In this document: positions 1 to 12,400 of the stretch, in pieces
Position numbering within the stretch: the stretch's first letter is position 1
Layout of the letters: each line of letters opens with the position of its first letter
NCBI GenBank assembly: GCA_905221605.1
Contig: CAJNDS010002079.1
Coordinates: 1,395,001 to 1,459,000, forward strand
Length of the DNA stretch: 64,000 nucleotides
Source: Symbiodinium natans
Taxonomy: Eukaryota; Sar; Dinophyceae; Suessiales; Symbiodiniaceae
Reading direction: 5' to 3'
The notes under the pieces: model-generated
Told to the model about the DNA's origin: nothing
Seen by the model: only the letters and a program-made list of their open reading frames with translations
Database searches by the model: none
Position numbers and translations under genes: made by a program

Positions 1-159
1 TAAGGCTTGAATCCTCAGCAAGCCTGCAAGCTCTTTAGGGTTTGCTTGCAAGCTCTTTTGACTGAGTAAGTCTACTTAGTATCCCCCTACAAACCCTCTA
101 ATAGTCCCCAGAACCCAACTTACTAGCCCTACTTACTAAGTCGAAAAAGCTTCCAAGTA

Positions 160-335
160 GCCCTAAACCCTAAACCGCCCTAAACCCTAACCCCCTTATC
201 CAAAACCCGACACCCTAAGAGGGTTTAGGCGAACCCTCGACAGACCCGAAGCCCCGAACCCAAAACCCAAAACCCAAGACCCTAAACCCTAAACCCAGAA
301 CCCTAAACCCTAAACCCTAAACCCTAAACCCTGAC
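160..335. repeat. CCCTAAA-type array before helicase exon 1
   Basis: Degenerate telomere-type repeats (CCCTAAA, AACCC variants) fill most of 160-335. Bases 1-159 show no gene, only scattered partial repeats. Confidence 0.9.
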
Positions 336-352
336 CATGTAACTACCCTAAG

Positions 353-402
353 GCCAGTTGTCCTTCGCCATTCCGCTGACGGAGCCGCGGCCGCCACAGT
401 AC
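353..402 (+). CDS. ASCC3: Helicase exon 1 of window
   Basis: Follows CCCTAAG and reads LSFAIPLTEPRPPQY, the Sec63/immunoglobulin-like strand that ends in PPQY in ASCC3 and Brr2. It ends TAC before a GC donor (GCCTCGACC); a TTTAGGG array begins 25 bases further on. The exon starts with two bases of a split codon, so a previous exon lies outside the window. Confidence 0.82.
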
Positions 403-3400
403 GCCTCGACCCCAAGCTACGTTGGGATTAGGGTTTAGGGTTTAGGGTTTGGGGTTTAGGATTTAGGGTTTAGGGTTTGGGGTTTGGGGTTTAGGTTTTG
501 GGGTCATGGAGTTTAGGGTTTAACCTTTGGGGTTTAGGGTTTAACCTTTGGGGTTTAGAGTTTAACCTTTGGGGTTTGGGGTTTGGGGTTTAGGGTTTGG
601 GGTTTGGGGTTTCGGGTTTCGGGTGTAGGGTTTGGGGGGCCCGGGGGGAGGAGGTTGTGATACTTCGGTTGTGCGCACAGCGGCCCTCATGCCACGGAAG
701 GAAGGAAGGAAGGAAGGAAGGAAGGGTCTCGGAAGGTTTGATGAAGGGCTTGGGCCTTTTGGGGTTTGGGGTTTGGGGTTTAGAGCTTAGGGTTTAGGGT
801 TTAGGGTTTAACTAGGGTTTGGGGTTTGGGGTTTAGGGTTTAGGTGTCCAGGTTTGTTGAGGGTATGTATGCTAGAGAGCCTCTCGGCCGAAAGACCCTG
901 CAGGAAGCAAGCCGAACACGAAAAATCCTAGAGCTCTGGGAGTTTCTAGGGTTTAGGGTTTGGGGTTTAGGGTTTAGGGTTTAGGGGGGTTTTGGGTTTC
1001 GGGTCTATCCTTTCGGAATATAGTATTTTTCACAGCTCTGTCGGATGCCCAGGAATACCCTGAATCTCTTGCTTCAGGGATACGTCTGCTGAGAGGCAAC
1101 CATGGTCCTTGCTGCGTTGCTGATATGAACCCCAAACCCTAAACCCCAAAAACCAGACCCGAAACCCCGAACCATAAACCCCAAACCTTAAAACCCTAAA
1201 CCCCCGACCGTAAACCGCAAACCCTAAACCCTAAACCCCAATCCTTAAACCTCCTTTGTTTCCGGACAGCCCAGCTTGGGTTTCGAGGTCATCTCCGTGG
1301 TTAGCGACCGATGGGTGAACGTGAAGCTGCCGCCCCGGACTGGTAGGGTTTAGGGTTTAGGGATTAGGGTTTAGGGTTTAGGGTTTAGGGCTACGGGCCT
1401 TGGTGTGAGAGTAGGGTTCACGGTTTATAGGGATTATCATCCAATCATCACCGTTGCCTTAGGAAATCTGTGGGATGACTCGGGTCTATGTTCCCAAATA
1501 GGGAATGGCGCCTTAAAGGACTTTAGGGGCCAAGTGTATTTGAACCCTTAAAAACTGCCGCGCTTGAACCCCCCACCCCCCTTCCTTGCCCATAAAAAGA
1601 TTCGGAGCTTTTGCTCAGGGACCCCGCCTAGGCAGACTCTTTAACTTCAACCCTGGACCCGAAACTCAAAACCATAAACCCTACACCTTACAGCCTAAAC
1701 CCTCAACCCTAAACCCTAAACCCTAAACCCTAAACCCTAAACTCCAACCCTCACGCAGGCGAGGCTGTTGGGACTTTTGGAGTTGGTTGGAGGCCATCCT
1801 TCACTTCAGGCAGACGCGGTACGGCCTGAACCCTTAAGCAAGTCTGAAAGTCCTGCTTTTTGCATCCCCTGACTACATACTAGCCACCAGTGAAGATGTC
1901 TTCCTTTTTGGGATTCTAGGTCTTATAATATGCCCTAAACCCTGAACCTCCAAACCCCTGAACTCTTGCAGGCCTCAACCCTGAACGCTAAACCCTAATC
2001 CCTGAAAGCCCTAAACCCTGAATCCCGAAAGCCCTTAAGCCCTAAACCCTGAACTCCGAAAGCCTCTAAAGCCCCAAAGCCCCCAAACCCTAAACCCTCA
2101 ACCCTAAATTATCTCACCACCGGGCATCGCAAAAATGGCGCCGCCGCGGCCAGCGCCGGCGAAGCCTTCGGCCAAAGAGCCGAGGAGGCCTCCTGGGACC
2201 TTTGGTTTAGGGTTTAGGGTTTAGGGTTTAGGGTTTAGGGTTCTAGCCGAGGGACATAAGGATTGGCTTAGAAGGCTATGGGGCTTGATATGGCTTTCGG
2301 CTTCGAAAGTTTTAGGGTTTAGGGTTTAGGGTTTAGGGTTTAGGGTTTTAGCAAGTCGGACTTCAGGGTTTCCGGGTTTTGGGGCTTCAGGGTTTCAGGG
2401 TTTCAGGGCTTTAGGGTCTCGGGTTGGGATGATCCCCCCTTATACCAACAGTCCTGAATAGGGATTATCCTACCCCCCTATGATAATCCCTAAACCCTAA
2501 ACCCTAAACCCTAAACCCTAAACCCTAAACCCCAAACCCCAAACCCTATTCGACCATCCCCAGGAGGGTTTCTTACTCAGCCAGCAGGTGAACTGAAAAC
2601 GTTTGGGCTTCCTTATTTAGTAGGAACGATGAGGTTTTCACCTCTTTTTCCCTAAACCCTAAACCCTAAACCCTAAACCCTAAACCCTAAACCCTAAACC
2701 CTAAACCCTAAACCCTAAACCCTAAACCCTAAACCCTAAACCGTTGGTTCTTGCAGAAGCAAGATTTGGAGAGAAGAGGATCCTAAGCCGCCAGATTTGT
2801 TTCAGAACAGGCCGCCAAGTCGGGTTTTAGGGCTTCAGATAGGGTCTTAGGGTCTTAGGGCCTGAGGGTCTTAGGGTCTTAGGGTTTTCGGGTTTTGGGG
2901 TTTTAGGGTTTAGGGTTTAGGTTTAGGGGTTTAGGGTGTAGGGTTAAGGTTTAGTCTAGGGCTTCGGATTTGGGTTGCTGCTGTAGCACATGCCCAAGTG
3001 CGCCAAGACTGTCCGAGACATCTGACCCCAAGGAAGGAGACCGCAGACTCTCACCCCATGCCCTAAATTCTATAATCCCTAAACCCGATAACCCCAAGCT
3101 CTGGGCCCTACACCCCGTTCAGGATTCAGTGATTTAGGGTTCAGGGTTTTGGGGCTTCATAGTACTCAGTGTGTCCAGGGTTTAGGCCTTAAACCCCAAA
3201 CCCTAATGCCTAAACCCTGAAGCCTGACGACCCTGGGCAGAGTTCCCTGTGTCATAGTTGGCTGCCATTTTACCTTTTTAATGGTACTTAAACCCAGTAA
3301 GGAATATAAATTGAAATTTTTAATATTATCCCAACCATGAACTAGTTCCAGGCCTGCGGAGAAGCCTCGTGCCCGCAAGAACAACCTGGCAAGCTGCCGG

Positions 3401-6400
3401 GCAGAAACTGGAATAAGGATTGCTTCCAACCCTTGAGATAAACGAAGGTGTGTAACCTCTCAATATAGACTTATATATATATATATATGTATACAAGCCA
3501 TATTTGCAGTATAATCTGAGTTAATCTGAGTTTGCAACGTTGTAAACCCTCGAGACCCTCAGCCCCTGAACACCCGAAATCCAAGAGACCCCAAAGCCTA
3601 ACACTAGAGACCCTAACCCAAAAAGCCTGAAGACCATCAATCCCGGTGGCCCCCTACTGGGCTTCCGCTGAAAAGAGTTTAGACGGGGCGGGGGGGGAGC
3701 GGGGGGGAACTATTAGCATGGTTGTAGGGCTTTAGCGTTAGGATGCGACCGGGTTTAAAGTCTAAGCGTACTTTACTAAACTGTAGGTAAAAAAACGTCC
3801 CAGCTATAGCTAGCTTTAGGGCTTCGGTTCAGGGGGTTTCGTAGGGTTGAATGTTTTAACTCGGTTTGTCCAACGCACCCTTCACATACATGCTGACCGA
3901 GGCAGGACAAACAGTGCGAAACTCTTCTGATGGGTAAGGCTCCATCTCGATCGAAATATGAGGGATATGCCCCCGAGGCAGCTTCACACAGGGTGGGATC
4001 CGAGCGCGCGTGGCCAACGTGCTGCCAAAGAAGTCGCGCTCGAGACTTGAATTATTTGGTCGGTTGTCAGGGTTTCGAACCCGAAACCCTAAACCCTTGG
4101 GCTTAGGGTTCAGGGTTTAAGTTTTGGGGTTCATGGGGTTTACGGTTTGGGGTTTAAGATGTAGGGTTTCGGGTTCAGGGTTTGGGGCTTACGGTTCAGG
4201 ATTGGAAGCTTATGCCCAGGAAAGACGCCCGGAGCATCGACCATGCGGAAGAGGCCTCGCACTTTCACCACCCTGGGTTTAGGGTTCAGGGTTTCGGGTT
4301 TAGGGTTTTGGGTTCAGGGTTTAGGGTTTAGGGCGTAGGGTTTAGGGTTTAGGCTTTAGGGCTTCCATGCTCTGGTAGGTGCCTCACTATGAACTTAGTA
4401 CCTGAATCAGTGTTTAGGGTTTAGGGTTTAGGGTTTGTGCTTGAGTGTTTAAGGATATTCTTAGCTTAGCCGCTGGAACCCCTAAGCACCCTGAAACCCC
4501 GCAATCCCTAAACCCTAAACTCCCAAAACCCTTACCTAGGAACTTTAGGGTTTAGAGTTTACGGATTGAGAGTCTAGGGCTCGCTTGTACACCTGTTTGT
4601 TTAAAACAGGGTTGCCTTTTTGCCGTTGGCCAAACGTGGTATCGTTTAGGGTTTAGGGTTTAGGGTTTAGGGTCTTAGGGTCTTAGGGTCTTGGGGTCTT
4701 AGGGTCTTAGGGTCTTAGGGTCTTAGGGTCTTAGGGTCTTAGGGTTTAGGGTTTAGGGTTTAGGGTGAGGACCCATACCTGAACTACTTTTTCAGGTATA
4801 GGACTAGGAGCCCTCAGCCCTGAAGCCCTGAAGCCCTAAAGCCCTAAAGCCCTAAAGCCCTAAACCCTCAACCCTAAACCCTAAAGCCTAAAGCCTAAAC
4901 CCCTAAACCCTAAACCCTCAACCCTAAACCCTAAACCCTAATCCCTAAACCCCCTGACTAAAGCCTGCAAACCCCCAATCCTGGTGCCAGGCACATCAGG
5001 CCAAGCTGCGGGCGACGCAGGCTCTTTTGGGGTTTAGGGCTTAGGGTTTTAGAATTCGGGTTTAGGGTTTAGGGTTTAGGGTTTAGGGTTTAGGGTTTAG
5101 GGTTTAGGGTTTAGGGTTAGGGTTTAGGGTTTAGGGTTTACGGTTTAGGGTTTAGGGTTTAGGGTTTAGGGTTAGGGTTTAGGGTTTAGGGTTTAGGGTT
5201 TAGGGTTTAGGGTTTAGGGTTTAGGGTTTAGGGTTTAGGGTTTAGGGTTTAGGGTTTAGGGTTTAGGGTTTTGTGGCGGGCGTAGGGCCATTGAAAAGGA
5301 ACTTTGAAGTGGGGTTTGTGGCCCAGACCCTTCATGGGTTTATGGCTTAGGGTTTAGGGTTTGGTTCTTCATCAAACAAAGTGGGTGTGCCCCTTTTTGT
5401 TTGGGGTTCCAGTAGAACTTTTTTGTGGCCTTAGTTACTTAGGGCTTTGTCGCTACACAAAGATGCTGGTTGGCCAAATGAAGTATCCAGGGAGTTTCAA
5501 TACCACGTAGTTCAGGGAATTCATAGCTTAAGTTAAAATAGGAACCCAAATGTATGCATGAACGTGTTCTCAGTATTCTCCTTAATTCTTGGGGCACACC
5601 TTAAGCTAGATAGGGAGTTTCCTTTCGGCTCAAAATAGCCTCATGAAATTAAGGCCTTCTGGGCCCCCCCAAAACCCCTTTTCATCATACGAGTTCTTGC
5701 AGCCTCAGTCTTCCTGTATTTGGAGTCTGGGGCTGTTAGGGGTTTAGGATTTGGGTTTAGGCTCCAATGTAAATGCTTTTTGGGTTAGTTATAGGGGATT
5801 CTAATATACTACCCCAAAAAGGTGCTACATCGGAGCCTTTGGGTAGGGCACTCGAGATATCGTGGGCCTGGAGAGGCTGCGGCCCAGAATTCCACGCTCC
5901 GCTTGGTGAAGAGCCGACGGCCGTGGTGCAGGAGTCGCAGAAGGTGAGACAAATCTCCGATGTTTGGTTTAGGGTTTAGGGTTTGGGGTTTAGGGTGTAG
6001 GGTTTAGGGTTTAGGGTTTAGGGTTTAGGGTTTAGGGTTTAGGTTCGGAGGTTTCTGGGGCTCAAAGATTTAGGGTTTGGGGTTTACGGTGCAGAGGTAT
6101 TGGGGATTCAGAGGTTCAGATTTTAGGGGGTTAGGGCTGAAGGTTTGGGGTCTACCTGGTCTACCTAGGGTTTCGGGTCCAGGAAAATGAGAGGAAGCGC
6201 CCCTTTACTATACTGACAAGGGTTGAAGGACGTATAACTATATATACTTATATATATATATATTCTTGAAATATCCTAAACCCTAAACCCCAACCCCCTG
6301 TACCCTAAGCATGCAAGACCAGCCCAATTGTAGGGTTTAGGGCTCAGGGGTTAGGGTGGCGGCAACTTTTATGGTTCAGGGTTCAGGGTTTCGGACTTGG

Positions 6401-9400
6401 GTTTGGGGTTGAGGGTTTGGCCCGATTCTACATGTAGCTATAAGCCACTTCAAAAGCCCATGCAGTACCCTCACAGGGTTATAGTTGGGTTGTGAGTACT
6501 GTTGTGGAAATTTGTGTTCATGAGTACCATGAACCGCCAAGTAGGGTTTCGATTTTCGATCTTGTTGCAGTATGTATGGCCTCACGGGCCTTGTAAAGCA
6601 AAAAAATACCCCGAACACCCTGAACCTTCAACCATCCCTCAAAAAAAGAACAAGAGTTGCAGCCCGTTAAAATAGTTGTAGATTGTCAACGCATAGGAAG
6701 ACTAAACCCTAGACCCTAAGATTAACAGCCGTCCCTAAGTACCGGGGTTCTGCGGGCCACCCTCCTCCTTCCTTGAACTCTCAACCCTTCAAGCCCTGTC
6801 ATCAGCAAACAAACGGTTCGGTTCGGTTCGGTTACGGTTTCTGTTTCTGCGGTTCGGTTCGGCGGTTCCGGTTTGAGCGACGGTTCCGGACGGTTCGGTT
6901 CGCGGTTCGCACGGTTCCACAAAAAAACCTCACACCCTGAGCCACCCTAAAACCCCAAGCCCAAAGTCCCCTCAGGAGAGAAGAGAAGAGTAGCATAAAG
7001 CACTTCGCGAAAAACACTTGGACACGCTCGGGCGGTCTTGAACGCCTGACGCCCGCCGACCTCCCAAATACGTACCTTTTTTGGGTCTTTTTGGCCTGAA
7101 AACGCCGTAAAGGGCACGTATTTCGGAGGTCGGGCCGTTCCCGGATTTTTGGGTCTTTTTGGACCTGAAAAGGGCCGTTCCCGGACCGGACCCCCCCCCC
7201 CTCCCAAATACGTACCTTTTTTGGGTCTTTTTGGGCTTGAAAACGCCGTAAAGGGCACGTATTTCGGAGGTCGGCCGTTCCCGGACAGGACCCCCCCCCC
7301 CCCGCCAACCTCCCAAATACGTACCTTTTTTGGGTCTTTTTGGGCCTGAAAACGCCGTAAAGGGCACGTATTTCTTAGGTCGGGCCGTTCCCGGACCGGA
7401 CCCCCCCGCCGACCTCCCAAATACGTCCTTTTTGCGGTCTTTAGGCCCGAATAAGGGGCACGTACCGAGGTCGGTTTGACTTCCCCACGTACCTTTTTGG
7501 GCTCTTTTTGGGCCTGAAAACGCCGTAAAGGGCACGTATTTCGAGGTCGGGCCGTTCCCGGACCGGACCCCCCCCCCCGCCCGCCGACCTCCCAAATACG
7601 TACCTTTTTTGGGTCTTTTTGGGCCTGAAAACGCCGTAAAGGGCACGTATTTCGGAGGTCGGGCCGTTCCCGGACCGGACCAAATACGTACCTTTTTTGG
7701 GTCATTTGGGACCTGAAAACGCCGTAAAAGGTACGTATAGTTCGGAGGTGAGCCCGCTAATAAAGCCCCTACACCCTAAACCCTGAACCCCAAACCCCAA
7801 ACCCTAAACCCTAAACCCTAAACCCTAAACCCTAAACCCTAAACCCTAAACCCTAAACGCTAAACGCTAAACGCTAAACCCTGAACTGAACCCTGAACCC
7901 TAAACCTTAAACCCTAAACCCTGAACCCTGAACCCTGAAGCCTAAACCCTAAACCCTAAACGAAATAAGACATGGGAGGTGCGACCTGTGAAATAGAGAG
8001 AGGCGTGCCGTTACGGCTTTACGTCCTTAAGTGACCCCAAAAAGGGTCGGGGGTGGGGCGGCTCGAGAAAATGGGACGCAAAACAAGGAAGGGAACCTTC
8101 CCCTTCTTCATGAGGCCACTCTCGAAATGCATACCCTTCAGGGCCTAGGAATGTTTGGTCCTGGACTCAAATCCCTTCAGCCCAACCCTGATTGGGGAAT
8201 AGGAACCTTTTACGGTTCGGTTTCTATTTCGGTTCGGTTCGACGGTTCCGGTTTTACTATTCGGTTCGCAGGTTCCGGTTCTGACGGTTCCGGTTCCACG
8301 GTTCGCGGTTCGGTTCCTTCGCTTCCTGTGTCATAGTTTACGCATCCCATACCAAGGATCGAGGTACCTGTCATCCTCAACCCATTTCCGAAGGCTCTAA
8401 GGACTCCTGTTTTCAGGGTTTTGGGGCCCAAAGGCCGTCTTAAGATAAGGTCTTTGGGGCTATGCCAAGGGTTTAGGGTTCTGAGTTTTGCGTTTTAGGG
8501 TTCACCCTAAACCCTAAACCCTAAACCCTAAACCCTAAACCCTAAACCCTAAACCCTAAACCCTAAACCCTCCGACCCTAACTTCCAGGGTTCCCAAGCC
8601 TTGCAGAGGTCATCTCTCTTCCATCCCCTGGACCACCGCGCCTTCTTCGACTCGGATCTTGGCGTGAGACCGGTCGTGCTGAAGCGAGGCCCCCTGTTGC
8701 CCTACGTCTTGCTCTGTTCTCACCCTAAACCCTAAACCCTAAACCCTAAACCCTAAACCCTAAACCCTAAACCCTAAACCCTAAACCCTAAACCTTTTTT
8801 TCTAAGAGCCCTTCAGAGGGATTCTAGTACCCCCTGCCCATTTGATTCCCTATTAAGGACTGCGAGCGCGAGGGGACCAGCCATGACCATCCCAAGCCCT
8901 ACTTGTAAGCCCCCAGGTTTAGGGTTTGCAGGGTTTTAAGGGTCTAAAGGGTTTTAGGGGTTTTCAGGGTTTCATAAACGGTTTGTAGGGTTTAGGGTTT
9001 AGTCCTGCTTAGTTCGAGACCTTCTAAATACAATCAAGAAGGGATATTCGTTGGGTTGTAGGGGTTTCTGGGTGTTTCGGCATTTCTTGCGTACAACGCC
9101 GAAGCTTATGCAGGTTAGCATTTTGGGAATCAGGCGCCTTTAGCCATCGAAGCATCTAGTCCCAGAAGAGGATCTGTTTGGAGGGCTTTCGGCTGCTCAG
9201 GTTTGCGGGAGAAACGCGAATCCTTTCTGTACTAGCCCTATTTAGGAAGGGTCGCAAGTTTTTGGGGTACCGCTAAGGCCTAATCATGAAACCCCTTCAA
9301 CGCTAAACCCCCTATAGGCGTCCCCTGAAACCCTGAGGCCCTAAAGCCTAAAACCCTACAATCCTACACCCTAAATCCTAAACCCTAAACCCTAAACCCT

Positions 9401-12400
9401 AAACCCTAAACCCTACAAACCCTGAACCCGAGGCTCAAGACCCCTGTGCCAGGGCCACTCCACCATCTGCCCTTGGCCGCTGCGTCGGCGGCGCATTTTC
9501 TGCGCCTGGGGCCCAGCTTTGGTTTGTGGGTCTAGGGTTTATAGGGTTAGGGGTTTAGGGGTTTAGGGTTTAGAGTTTAGGGTTTAGGGTTGATGTAGGT
9601 GGTTTTGTTGTTCAGGCCTCTTGGTTTCCACAGCTCATGGGGTGCCACTGTTGCAAGACCCAAGGCCAATGTCACGCAGGAGCGCAGGAACGTGTTGCTA
9701 AAGTATGCAGCCAAGTGGGCACGAGACTTGCAGCCATTTAACTTGGATGCCCAGTACCCTTACTCGGTTAGGTTTCCTTACAAACCCCGTTTACAGCAAA
9801 AGAGGGCGCCCTTCTTGATCCTCGGTTACTGGGCAACCTCGAATTATGCCACGACCGACAGTTCTACGAGCCGAACATCATTGGAGGTTCATGGTATTCA
9901 GGAACCCAACCATAACTGTACTTTAAAACTCCCAATTATAACCCTACTAGGCTGCTTCAGGGGCTTATCAGTGGCTCATAACTACTCTTACAATTGGCTA
10001 CGAAGTACCCTGAACCTCCAATTATAAGAGCCGAACAGCATTGCTGCGGCCATGCGGCGGACCGCTTCATTGGTGCGGTGGACACTTCAGAACGCATGCT
10101 GTCCTGCTCGCTTGTTACATCTTGCCGGCAGAGCCGGCAACGGCAAGGCGGTCCCAAATAGGGTTTCGGGTTTAGGGTTTAGGGTTTATAGGGTTTAGGG
10201 GCTCGTCCTCATGGGTGCGTCCGGCAGTGGCTGGTCCACACCAAGCAAGGTGTCTGCGGAAGATTCGCCACCGAGAAGGCGCACAAAAAACCCAGCCGTG
10301 TCGATAGAGTTGCTTGAAGCCGACCAAAGCTCGATTGTCCCGGGTTTTTTCCTGAGCGCCATCACCGGGGTGGGGTAGGGACTGTAAGAGAACTGGCATG
10401 AGGAGACTCCCAAAGGAGCCATGTACCTATATAGTATCTTCTTGGGCCCTAAAGCTACTATATAGGAACCCCTTTAAGGCCCAAGTATATACCATATAGG
10501 TACATGGATCCTTTGGGACTGACAAAGGAGCCATGTGGTGGGTTGCAAAGCATGGGGGGGCCAGGTCGTAGGCCTGGTGGGCTTGCATTCGGACGCTCTC
10601 TCACAACCTGCCAAGATCTTCGCATCGCCGAGCTTCGGAGGCTCTATGTGCAAGAGTCCTTTCAGGGGAGAGGTGTGGGGAGGCAGCGCGTCGAGACGGC
10701 CACTGCTGAGGCAAGGCGCCAGGGGCACGACGTGCTGTACCTGCTAACTGACCACTATGATATGGAGATCGCCGCGAAGCTCTACCAGGATGGGCTATTA
10801 GGGTTTAGGGTTTAGGGTTTAGGGTTTAGGGTCCTGTAAAGGGCCTTATAAGGGATTATGTAGGGCAGGGTTTCCTAGCCCATCTTGGTACCAGGTCTGC
10901 GGCTTCATGCTCATGCCCGCGCACGGCGAGGAGTTTTGGGTCATGGAGGCGACGTTCCCAAATGAGAGGGTGCGCTGGTTCATCGACGCGTGCATGCGCC
11001 CGCTGACGGCCGCGGGGGCTGAGTTCATTGCGGGCTCCAAAGATTCGCGGCGCTCGTGATTTTTAGAGCTCAGAGATTCACGGCGCCCGTGATTCTAGGG
11101 CCCAGTATGCAGAACAGCGGGTTGAGGGTTTAGGGTTTAAGGTTTAAGGCTTATAGGGTTTAGAGTTTAGGTCTGAGGGTGCGTAAGCGTTACCCTGAGC
11201 CTAGACGCCTACACAATTTTTGAAAAGAGGTTTTTGGACACGTTTTTGAAAGATGGGAGGGTGAAGGATCCATGTACCACAGCCTGACATCCAAAATGAA
11301 GCCGGTACGGTCTAGGTTACAGGGTTTATGTAAGGGAAGTTCCATGGTCCCTTAATTTGGTCCCTTACCTCCTTTAAAGGGTTTTGAAGTATGGGCCCTT
11401 GGGTTTTGCAGAGTTTATAACGGGCACATTCGGGTTGCCCAATGAAGGGGGCACGTCAAGGGATCATGGCCCTCAGAGTTTAGGATTTATGGTTAAAGGC
11501 TTCAGGGTTGGAGGCTGGGCTCAGAGCCCAACACCTTGATTTAGACCCTGTAAACCCGGACCTAAAGCTTAAATCCGTCCGAAACCCTAAGCCCGCAACA
11601 CCCTAAACCCCTAAACCGTAGGCTACACCCCTCAACCCTCTGATGAGCACCCCCCCCTCCCCCCTTCTTAACTTCTGCTCGAAACTCCTGATGTACCAGC
11701 CGGGCGCCTGAGGTCTCTACCGCATGGACATCAACGCCCACCTTGCCACTCGGGTAGAGTTTCCCTATCTTAAGAACCCCAGCATAGGTTCTTGTCATAC
11801 AGGCCCTTTTTATCGGATTTTTAGGCAACTTGCAAGACAAGTAGGATTTGGGTTCTTAAGTTGAACCCTGAACCACCCTCAACTCATAGCAGGCCCAGCT
11901 TGACCTTTGGGCTTAGGGCTACCGGTTCCATACTCTATCGTTTGCTTAGGAACCCCAAAAGAATAAGGAATAATGATCCCTGTATCTGCCTGAACAAGGA
12001 AGAATAGGAAGATGGGGGGGTGTTCTGAAGCAAACAGTAGTACTCCAACAATCAAAAGGGGCACATGTTGATTTGTTTTGGGGTTTAGGGTTGAGTAACG
12101 GTTTAAACCCTAAACCCGCAACCCCAAACCCTGAATTTAAGCCTTGCAGGTTCCGTTAAAGGAGCCCTCTGGCCCTACAATCAATAGGGTCCCCATGTCT
12201 GCTCCTGGGTTACCTAAGACATCTCGATGCCCAGAGCCCTAGAAGACAAGCTCTTCGGCTTATGAGGGTTCGCATGACCGCACAGAGGATATAGGGCTTA
12301 GGGTTTAGGGCTTATAGGGTTTAGGGTTTAGGGCTTGTGGGATTCGAGTTTGCGGTTCGGGGTGTAGGGTAGGGTTGGTGCTTAAATTCCGAGGGTGTTG

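Noticed and set aside
1-1000. Chromosome end (true telomere)
   Set aside because: Arrays of both orientations are interspersed with unique exons throughout the window; no terminal uniform array at either edge.
6832-7705. Overlapping long minus-strand open frames (up to 252 codons) over the 7-kb repeat
   Set aside because: They translate a tandem palindromic satellite; all frames give the same Arg/Pro/Lys-rich repeats.
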